A stretch of DNA of 12,747 nt from Chloroflexi bacterium RBG_16_57_11 (GTDB lineage: Bacteria; Chloroflexota; Anaerolineae; Anaerolineales; UBA4823). Below, piece after piece: positions 1-4,823 of this stretch (positions are counted from its first letter, which is position 1; each line of letters begins with the position of its first letter). The DNA lies in the NCBI GenBank assembly GCA_001795165.1, contig MGNS01000056.1, forward strand, positions 1,533 through 14,279. Direction: 5' to 3'. A program made the position numbers and the translations under genes. The notes under the pieces were generated by a model. It saw nothing but the letters and a program-made list of their open reading frames with translations, did no database searches and was not told where the DNA came from.

Positions 1-25
1 TTTGTATAACGAAAGCGAGGCCAAT

Positions 26-259
26 ATGGACGTGAGACTATCGCAAAAAGGCTGGGTGGTCATCCCGGCCGCGTTGCGTGAGAAGTACGGGCTGAAGCCC
101 GGCGCGCATCTGCAGGTCGTGGATTACGGCGGCGTGCTGGCGTTGGTTCCGGTCCTGGATGACCCGGTGGAAGCCGCCGCCGGGATGCTAAAAGGCGGCG
201 ACTCGCTGACCGAGGCTCTGCTGGCCGAGCATCGCCGCGAGCTGGAAAATGAGCGCTGA
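26..259 (+). CDS. vapB: AbrB/MazE-type antitoxin (VapB-like)
   Basis: This 77-residue protein looks like the antitoxin and DNA-binding partner of the PIN toxin downstream. Residues 1-45 read as a swapped-hairpin AbrB domain: MDVRLSQKGWVVIPAALREK, then a GLKPGAHLQV strand-turn and a hydrophobic strand LALVPVL. The acidic C-terminal tail (after about residue 46) would be the part that wraps and blocks the toxin, as is known for VapB proteins. I chose the ATG at 26 because GAGG lies at 17-20 with a 5-base spacer and because the AbrB fold begins there; a TTG at 2 would add 8 residues with no domain support. The gene overlaps the next by 11 bases, typical of toxin-antitoxin pairs, and such pairs usually repress their own promoter. 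That promoter would lie outside the window. Confidence 0.85.
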   Translation: MDVRLSQKGWVVIPAALREKYGLKPGAHLQVVDYGGVLALVPVLDDPVEAAAGMLKGGDSLTEALLAEHRRELENER

Positions 260-665
260 GCCGAGGCGTTTCGTGCTGGACAGCTTTGCCCTGCTGGCCT
301 ACCTGCAGGGTGAAGCGGGCATGGGGCGGGTGAAGGCGGTTTTACACGCTGCCGAAGAAGATCAATGCCAGGTGTATCTATCCTGGATCAACCTGGGCGA
401 GGTGCTGTATATCACCGAGCGCGGGCAGGGGTTGTGGCGGGCGCGCGAAACGCTGGCGCGGCTGCAAGCGCTGCCCATCCACCTGGTGGAAGCCACCTCC
501 CAGGCGGTGCTGCAAGCGGCGCACATCAAAGCAAACCACCCCCTGGCCTATGCCGACGCCTTTGCCGTAGCCGCCGCCCTGCAGGAAAAAGCAGTGATCT
601 TGACCGGCGATCCCGAATTCCAGGCGGTGGAAGCTTTGGTACAGGTGGAGTGGTTGGGGGAGTAG
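249..665 (+). CDS. vapC: PIN-domain ribonuclease toxin (VapC family)
   Basis: This is a 138-residue single-domain PIN protein, the usual length of VapC toxins, which are Mg-dependent RNases often cutting tRNA or rRNA. The four acidic active-site positions are visible: D11 in VLDSFALLAYL, E51 in NLGEVLY, D103 in AYADAFAVA and D121 in LTGDPEF, in the expected order and spacing, so the nuclease should be intact. The ATG at 249 lies inside the antitoxin gene, which ends at 259, implying translational coupling that keeps the antitoxin in excess. The final VEWLGE is a common VapC ending. The target RNA cannot be read from the sequence. The partner upstream is AbrB-type, a common pairing for this toxin family. 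Confidence 0.9.
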   Translation: MSAEPRRFVLDSFALLAYLQGEAGMGRVKAVLHAAEEDQCQVYLSWINLGEVLYITERGQGLWRARETLARLQALPIHLVEATSQAVLQAAHIKANHPLAYADAFAVAAALQEKAVILTGDPEFQAVEALVQVEWLGE

Positions 666-694
666 CGCGGGTCCGATTTAACCTTTCATTTCAC

Positions 695-1342
695 ATGGCA
701 AAAACCAGATCCGCTCGTTCTCCAAAATCTAACGCTAACCGCCGTCCGGGGATGCGCCGGTTGGGTCCCATCCCCGCCGGGATGCGCCGCGATGAGATCG
801 AAGAAGTGACTTTCGAGATCGTCGGCGAGATCGAAACTCCTTACCCGAAGCTGGAGCCGGAAATCGAGGCGGCGACCGACCTGGTGAGGCAAAAACGATT
901 CCCCGAGGCCCAGGCCGCGCTGGAAAATATCCTCGCCCGTGAGCCACGCGCCCGGCAGGCATACACCAACCTGGCGGTGGTTTATTTTCAGACCGGTCAG
1001 AGCGAAGCCGGGGAAGCCCTCCTGAGGCAGGCGGTCGCGAAATTTCCCCGTTATGGCTTTGCCCGTATCAACCTGGCGCGCATCTGCCTGAAGCGCGGCG
1101 AAGTCGACGAAGCCTGGCGCATTTTGAAACCGGGTGGAAAGCTGCTATCCAAGTTCTACGTGAATGAGTTCCAGGCATACATTCTAACCCTGTGCGACCT
1201 GCTGGCATACCAGGATGATTTCGAGGCCGCCCGCGCCTGGCTCAAACTGTTGCGTGAGACCATGCCCGGCCATCCGCATTTCTGGAGGCGGCGTATCCTC
1301 TATACGTTTCAAGGCTGGTTACACCGTTCGGCGAAGCGATAA
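695..1342 (+). CDS. Small TPR-repeat protein, function unknown
   Basis: The predicted protein has 215 residues. The N-terminal 45 residues are basic then acidic (MAKTRSARSPKSNANRRPGM followed by DEIEEVTFEIVGEIE). They lead into about four helical hairpins of TPR type: roughly 55-84, 88-121 (AYTNLAVVYFQTGQSEAGEA), 122-150 (GFARINLARICLKRGEVDEA) and 158-192. TPR proteins are scaffolds for protein contacts, so no reaction is proposed. There is no signal peptide or membrane segment, so it should be cytoplasmic. The open frame extends upstream through vapC, but that part is an out-of-frame shadow. I chose ATG 695 because it is the first start after the vapC stop. No clear Shine-Dalgarno sequence precedes it; ATG 752 or 782 remain possible. 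hsdS begins 3 bases after its stop. Confidence 0.75.
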   Translation: MAKTRSARSPKSNANRRPGMRRLGPIPAGMRRDEIEEVTFEIVGEIETPYPKLEPEIEAATDLVRQKRFPEAQAALENILAREPRARQAYTNLAVVYFQTGQSEAGEALLRQAVAKFPRYGFARINLARICLKRGEVDEAWRILKPGGKLLSKFYVNEFQAYILTLCDLLAYQDDFEAARAWLKLLRETMPGHPHFWRRRILYTFQGWLHRSAKR

Positions 1343-1345
1343 ACC

Positions 1346-1882
1346 ATGGGCTCATCGAAAACAAGCGGAGAAATGGAGATCAATCGTCAACCATCCGCCC
1401 CTCCGTCCTTGCCGGACGGGTGGGTGTGGACGACATTAGGTGAAATTGCTGATCTCGTTGGCGGTGGTACACCCTCACGCGAACACCCTGAATACTTTAC
1501 TGGTGATATTGTCTGGTTGACACCTACGGAAATTCCGAGGAATCGAGTCACTGTAGTTACAGACTCCAAGGAAAAAATTACAAATGATAGTTTGAAAAAT
1601 AGTTCAGCTCGGATTTTGCCAAAGGGCACAGTCCTGATGACATCTCGGGCAAGCATTGGTTATGTTGCTATTGCGGGAACAGAAGTAACGACTAATCAAG
1701 GTTTTGCTTCATTTATTTGCCGAAACGGTGTTTATAATTCTTTTCTGGCCTATTGGTTACTCGGAAATGGCGATTATTTCATTGGCCAAGCTACGGGGAC
1801 GACCTTCAAGGAAATTACTAAATCGAAACTCCGAAATTTTTCGTTTCCCCTCCCCCTCTCCGCGAGCAGGAACGCATCGTGA
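1346..1882 (+). CDS. hsdS: Type I restriction specificity subunit HsdS, 5' part (frameshifted)
   Basis: This 178-residue product is the first half of a type I R-M specificity subunit, which sets the DNA recognition site of the HsdM/HsdR complex. LPDGWVWTTLGEIADLVGGG at 22-41 is the standard opening of a target-recognition domain (TRD1), which runs to the FSFPLPL motif near 167-173. After that the frame is wrong. The next bases in the +1 frame would read LREQERIVRRIENLF, the universal HsdS entry into the central helix, which sits in the following ORF. One extra base in the C-run at 1852-1856 restores PLPPLREQERIV. The gene is therefore broken by one missing base, real or a sequencing error. 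The TRD is clearly more AT-rich than its surroundings. The start could be ATG 1346 or ATG 1373 (MEINRQ); neither has a well-spaced ribosome site. Confidence 0.85.
   Translation: MGSSKTSGEMEINRQPSAPPSLPDGWVWTTLGEIADLVGGGTPSREHPEYFTGDIVWLTPTEIPRNRVTVVTDSKEKITNDSLKNSSARILPKGTVLMTSRASIGYVAIAGTEVTTNQGFASFICRNGVYNSFLAYWLLGNGDYFIGQATGTTFKEITKSKLRNFSFPLPLSASRNAS
1847..1857 (+). other. Frameshift site in hsdS (CCCC-T-CCCCC-T)
   Basis: The bases are CCCC, T, CCCCC, T. Reading through gives FPLPLSASRNAS and a stop at 1882. Adding one base within the second run gives FPLPPLREQERIV, which joins the two HsdS halves seamlessly. The run is short for a phase-variation tract, so a polymorphism, a decay mutation or an assembly error are all open. 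Confidence 0.85.
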
Positions 1883-2652
1883 GGCGCATCGAGAACCTGT
1901 TCACCCGGCTGGATGCCGGCGTGGCGGGGCTGAAGCGGGCACAGGCCGCCCTCAAACGCTACCATGCCAGCGTGCTCAAGGCCGCCTGCGAGGGTAGGCT
2001 GTTGGCGAGCGGCAATGCCGCGTTTTTGCAGGAAGATGGTTTACCTGCCGGCTGGCACTGGACAACGGTTAGAGAATTAACCCAAAAGATGCAGTATGGC
2101 ACATCAGAAAAAGCCCAGATTGATGAAATCGGCGTCCCTGTATTACGGATGGGCAATATTCAGGACGGCGAACTGGATTTTAAAAATTTAAAATATCTCT
2201 CTGAAAACACCCGTGGCATCGACGGTCTGATTCTCAAACCAGGGGATATTTTGTTTAATCGCACGAACAGCGCTGAGCTCGTTGGGAAAACCGCAGTTTA
2301 CCGAGAAAATCATCCAAGGGCAACTTATGCATCTTATATTATTCGTGTTAAGTTCAAACCTGAGGTATTACCTGACTTTGTTTCGTTTTATATCAAATCA
2401 TTTTATGGGCGTCAATACATTAGGTCTGTCGTTTCACAGCAAGTGGGCCAAGCCAATGTAAATGGAACAAAACTAGCAAATATGCCCTTCCCTTTACCAT
2501 CATTATTTGAACAACAGCGAATTGTGGCGGAGGTGGAGCGGCGGTTGTCCGTGGTGCAAGAGGTCGAGGTGCCGGTCCAGGCCAACCTGAGGCGCGCCGC
2601 TCGCCTGCGCCAGGCCATCTTTAAGCGGGCGTTCGAGGGGAGGCACGCATGA
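1879..2652 (+). CDS. hsdS: Type I restriction specificity subunit HsdS, 3' part
   Basis: This 257-residue ORF starts with GTG at 1879, overlapping the TGA of the 5' part as GTGA, so coupled translation of this half is conceivable. Residues 1-40 are the central conserved helix (RRIENLFTRLDAGVAGLKRAQ onward, ending CEGRL). Residues 55-206 are TRD2, opening LPAGWHWTTV and containing YGTSEKA and VPVLRMGNIQDGEL, hallmarks of HsdS domains. Residues 210-254 are the distal helix (EQQRIVAEVERRL to RAFEGRH). The pseudo-twofold HsdS plan is thus complete across the two ORFs. A half-subunit with helix-TRD-helix order could in principle dimerise, as is known for some truncated HsdS proteins, but a frameshift is the simpler reading. 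The stop overlaps the next gene's start (ATGA). Confidence 0.88.
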   Translation: MRRIENLFTRLDAGVAGLKRAQAALKRYHASVLKAACEGRLLASGNAAFLQEDGLPAGWHWTTVRELTQKMQYGTSEKAQIDEIGVPVLRMGNIQDGELDFKNLKYLSENTRGIDGLILKPGDILFNRTNSAELVGKTAVYRENHPRATYASYIIRVKFKPEVLPDFVSFYIKSFYGRQYIRSVVSQQVGQANVNGTKLANMPFPLPSLFEQQRIVAEVERRLSVVQEVEVPVQANLRRAARLRQAIFKRAFEGRHA

Positions 2653-3401
2653 AATACGGTCCGCAAAAACACCATCGCCGTACCATCCGCCTGCGTGGTT
2701 ACGATTACAGCCAACCCGAGGCTTATTTTGTCACCATCTGCTCTTACCTGCGAGAGTCCCTGTTTGGGCAGATCGTCGATGGCCAAATGCAATTATCCCC
2801 CTTGGGCGAAATCGTAAAACACGAATGGTTCCGCTCCGCCCAAATCCGCCATGAAATCGTATTGCACGCTGATGAATTTGTTATCATGCCCAACCACCTC
2901 CACGGCATCGTCCATTTCGTTGCCGTAGGGGCGGACGGCGTCCGCCCTGGTCCAACACAAGGAATCCATCCCAGTGACGCGGACGATACGAATGCATGCG
3001 ACACGGGCGCACACAAACCGGGCGCACAGAATCCGGGCGCACACCGTGCGCCCCTACCCTCCGATGATCATTCAATGTCATTGTCCATGTCCGACCCCGT
3101 AGGGGCGGATGGAATCCGCCCCGATGAACCGGACGTACACGATCCGGGCGCACACCGTGCGCCCCTACGGATGGGTCGGTCGTTGGCATCATTTGTGGCC
3201 GGCTTCAAATCAGCGGTGACCTCGTACGCTGGGCGTGAACTAAACCTCTCGAATGTCTGGCAACGCAATTATTACGAACACATCATCCGGGATGAGGCCG
3301 AATACACCCAAATCAATGCCTACATCCAAACCAACCCGCTGCGCTGGGAGGCCGACCAATTATATCCATCGGCTGCGCCCAACCCCTTTAACCAGGAATA
3401 A
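2649..3401 (+). CDS. REP-associated tyrosine transposase (RAYT, IS200-like Y1 domain)
   Basis: The 250-residue protein belongs to the Y1/HUH single-strand transposase superfamily. The N-terminal block FVTICSYLRESLFGQI (27-42) is the first strand of the fold, and EFVIMPNHLHGIVHF (76-90) carries the HUH pair H83/H85. GRSLASFVAGFKSAVTSY (176-193) and WQRNYYEHIIRDE (204-216) are typical RAYT C-terminal blocks. Y208 or Y209 (or Y193) is the likely nucleophile; I cannot decide between them. RAYTs act on REP palindromes in single-stranded DNA. Between the HUH motif and the tyrosines lies a low-complexity segment, about residues 93-173, encoded by four REP-like palindromes (listed separately). It is repetitive in peptide too: VGADGVRP/VGADGIRP and GAHRAPL twice. 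Its length, 246 bases, keeps frame. The start overlaps the hsdS stop as ATGA and the stop lies 2 bases before hsdM, so it is co-transcribed with the R-M genes. No flanking IS ends are seen. Confidence 0.87.
   Translation: MKYGPQKHHRRTIRLRGYDYSQPEAYFVTICSYLRESLFGQIVDGQMQLSPLGEIVKHEWFRSAQIRHEIVLHADEFVIMPNHLHGIVHFVAVGADGVRPGPTQGIHPSDADDTNACDTGAHKPGAQNPGAHRAPLPSDDHSMSLSMSDPVGADGIRPDEPDVHDPGAHRAPLRMGRSLASFVAGFKSAVTSYAGRELNLSNVWQRNYYEHIIRDEAEYTQINAYIQTNPLRWEADQLYPSAAPNPFNQE
2924..3057. repeat. BIME-like unit 1 inside the RAYT gene
   Basis: This 134-base unit opens with CGTAGGGG and closes with CCCCTAC. It holds one palindrome at each end. At the left, GGGCGGAC (2929-2936), loop GGC, then GTCCGCCC (2940-2947). 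At the right, GGGCGCAC (3035-3042), loop ACC, then GTGCGCCC (3046-3053). Both have perfect 8-bp arms and 3-base loops. Extra GGGCGCACA half-sites lie at 3005-3013 and 3020-3028. The unit is read in frame as coding sequence. Confidence 0.8.
3098..3169. repeat. BIME-like unit 2 inside the RAYT gene
   Basis: This 72-base unit again starts CGTAGGGG and ends CCCCTACG. The left palindrome has 9-bp arms, GGGGCGGAT (3102-3110) and ATCCGCCCC (3114-3122), with loop GGA. The right palindrome is GGGCGCAC (3146-3153), loop ACC, GTGCGCCC (3157-3164), identical to the right palindrome of unit 1. The same left-type/right-type order in both units suggests duplication of a two-REP mosaic. Confidence 0.8.
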
Positions 3402-3403
3402 CC

Positions 3404-4039
3404 ATGGCGACCGAATCCTCCACCATCGTCCAACGCCTGTGGAACTACTGCAACGTGCTGCGCGACGACGGCATGTCCTATGGCGACTACGTCAAGCAGC
3501 TCACCTACCTGCTGTTTCTCAAGATGGACGATGGGAACACCCACGTCCTGAACAAGCCCAGCGCCATCCCCGCCGAGGTCAATTGGGCCAGCCTGCGCCG
3601 GCTCTCCGGCGACGATCTGGAGACCCACTACCGCCAGATCCTGACCTCCCTGGGCCAGGGCTCGGGTCTGATCCCGGTCATCTTCCGCAAAGCGCAGAAC
3701 AAGATCCAGGACCCGGCCAAGCTGGAGCGCCTGGTCGAGCTGATCGACGGCGAGACCTGGATCGGGCTGGACATTGACATCAAAGGCGAGATCTACGAAG
3801 GCCTGCTGGAGAAGAACGCCCAGGATACCAAGATCGGCGCCGGGCAGTACTTCACACCGCGCCCGCTGATCAAGGCCATGGTGGACGTGATGCGCCCCGC
3901 CCCCGGGCAGACCCTGTTCGACCCGGCCTGCGGCACCGGCGACCCGGATGTACTGGCGCGCGAGATCGTGGAGGAGCTGGAAGCCGCGCTGGAGCAGTTT
4001 GCCGGCATCTCCGAGGAGCTGGGTGGGGGTGAGGAATAG
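3404..4039 (+). CDS. hsdM: Type I DNA methyltransferase subunit HsdM, internally deleted
   Basis: The ORF encodes 211 residues where HsdM normally has about 500. Residues 8-135 are the HsdM N-terminal helical domain (IVQRLWNYCNVLRDDGMSYG, LTYLLFLKM, IKGEIYEGLLEKNAQ). GAGQYFTPRPLIKAMVDVM (146-163) and the SAM-binding motif FDPACGTG (172-179) follow as expected. Directly after, where the family has GFL and then the catalytic NPPY-type motif, the sequence jumps to DPDVLAREIVEELEAALEQF (180-199), which looks like the HsdM C-terminal tail. The catalytic core is missing, and the junction near 3940/3941 is in frame. The product cannot methylate DNA. It might still bind HsdS, but decay is simpler. 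It follows the transposase gene by 2 bases. No hsdR is present in the window. Confidence 0.88.
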   Translation: MATESSTIVQRLWNYCNVLRDDGMSYGDYVKQLTYLLFLKMDDGNTHVLNKPSAIPAEVNWASLRRLSGDDLETHYRQILTSLGQGSGLIPVIFRKAQNKIQDPAKLERLVELIDGETWIGLDIDIKGEIYEGLLEKNAQDTKIGAGQYFTPRPLIKAMVDVMRPAPGQTLFDPACGTGDPDVLAREIVEELEAALEQFAGISEELGGGEE

Positions 4040-4077
4040 CACTCCGGCCCTCATGCCAGAGCAGGGGATTGAGCAGA

Positions 4078-4097
4078 CGTAGGAACGATTTCCTACG
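4078..4097. repeat. Perfect short palindrome downstream of hsdM
   Basis: CGTAGGAA (4078-4085), loop CGAT, then TTCCTACG (4090-4097): perfect 8-bp arms. There is no U-tract after it, so it is not a standard intrinsic terminator. It ends 5 bases before the first start codon of the nitroreductase remnant. It shares the CGTAGG/CCTACG outer ends with the REP-like units of the RAYT gene but not their GC-rich core. Confidence 0.7.
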
Positions 4098-4102
4098 GGT
4101 TC

Positions 4103-4429
4103 ATGATGCAGACATTCTCAAAACCGATTACCGAAATTATTCGCTGGCGTTTTTCCTGCCGGACCTACCTGGAGCGGCCGATCGAACGCGACCTTCAATT
4201 GCGGATCGCCGAATATGCCGTCGCGCTTGGACCGGGTCCTTTTGGCGGCCAAGCGCGTTTCAAATTGATCGCGGCCGAGGAAGTTGACCGGTTCTGGGTT
4301 CTGGAAAGGCACCAGGAAATTATTCGGGCCATGGTCGACCGCGCTGTATTATCTTCGAATGGAACTGTTAGGCTGGAAGGTGTGTTAGACGGAAGTGAAA
4401 TATCGAGGTTTGACATAATTGGTTCGTAA
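4103..4429 (+). pseudogene. Nitroreductase-family remnant (N-terminal part only)
   Basis: The 108-residue ORF begins like an FMN-dependent nitroreductase. ITEIIRWRFSCRTYLERPIE (9-28) matches the arginine/serine-rich FMN-phosphate segment of that family. A helix follows, then a GPGPFGGQARFKLIAAEE stretch (43-60) of the kind seen in the TM1586-like subgroup. After about residue 60 the sequence (VDRFWVLERHQEIIRAMVDR onward) is not one I can place in a nitroreductase, and the ORF ends at less than half of the family's usual 200-250 residues. It may be a deletion product fusing the 5' end of one gene to the 3' end of another. The starts ATG 4103 and 4106 are equivalent. The gatC promoter overlaps its last codons, so the remnant now mainly serves as upstream sequence. 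Confidence 0.55.
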
Positions 4430-4445
4430 GTAAGGATGTTATAAT
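4419..4445 (+). promoter_or_regulatory. Extended -10 sigma70-type promoter for gatCA
   Basis: TATAAT at 4440-4445 is a perfect -10 box, preceded by TG at 4437-4438 with one base between (the extended -10 arrangement). A weak -35, TTGGTT (4419-4424), sits 15 bases upstream. Transcription would start near 4452, leaving a leader of about 60 bases before gatC. A perfect TTGACA at 4410-4415 is 24 bases from the -10 box, too far to pair with it. Confidence 0.6.
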
Positions 4446-4511
4446 CGCCCCAATCCGGTTATCGTATTCAACCGCTGGTGCATCTGGTATCGTAAACGCA
4501 GGATTTTCATC

Positions 4512-4799
4512 ATGACCCTCAGCCTAGAAGAAGTCGAACACATCGCTATGCTGGCGCGCTTGAACCTCAGCGAGATGGAGAAAGAGCTTTTCCGTTTTCA
4601 GCTTTCCTCCATCCTCGACTATGTCGCCCGGCTTCAGACCCTGGACACGCAGGACATCCCGCCGACATTCAGCGCCATTCCGTTGCATGGCAGGAGGCGC
4701 CCGGACGAGCCCGAGGCTGGTTTGCAGCTGCAGGACTTGCTGCGCAATGCCCCACAGCAAGAGGATGGGCAGTTTCGTATCCCTCCAGTGTTCGAATAA
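4512..4799 (+). CDS. gatC: Asp-tRNA(Asn)/Glu-tRNA(Gln) amidotransferase subunit C
   Basis: This 95-residue protein has normal GatC length. Diagnostic stretches are EEVEHIAMLARLNLSEMEKE (6-25), FQLSSILDYVARLQTLDTQDIPPT (29-52) and the C-terminal RIPPVFE. GatC is the small wrapping subunit that stabilises GatA against GatB in the cytoplasmic complex. That complex converts misacylated Glu-tRNA(Gln) and/or Asp-tRNA(Asn) into the correct aminoacyl-tRNA. AGGA at 4500-4503 precedes ATG 4512 by 8 bases. gatA follows after 24 bases, so the two are one operon driven from the promoter at 4419-4445. gatB is not in the window. Confidence 0.95.
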   Translation: MTLSLEEVEHIAMLARLNLSEMEKELFRFQLSSILDYVARLQTLDTQDIPPTFSAIPLHGRRRPDEPEAGLQLQDLLRNAPQQEDGQFRIPPVFE

Positions 4800-4823
4800 C
4801 CCAAACTGACCTACAAAAACCTT

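Noticed and set aside
365..694. Extension of the TPR gene upstream through vapC
   Set aside because: This stretch is a shifted reading of vapC (Pro/Ala/Gly/Arg-rich), and the vapC frame has all four PIN acidic residues.
3005..3053. A possible CRISPR-like array from the repeated GGGCGCACA words
   Set aside because: The copies are short, irregularly spaced and part of REP-like palindromes; there are no uniform repeats or spacers and no cas genes.
3320..4054. A 244-codon - strand frame opposite hsdM
   Set aside because: The + strand reads as clear HsdM motifs. The antisense product has no recognisable family.
4078..4097. Intrinsic terminator after hsdM
   Set aside because: A good stem-loop exists, but no T-tract follows.
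4410..4445. TTGACA plus TATAAT as a consensus promoter pair
   Set aside because: The boxes are 24 bases apart. The usual spacing is 16-18, so only the extended -10 element is supported.
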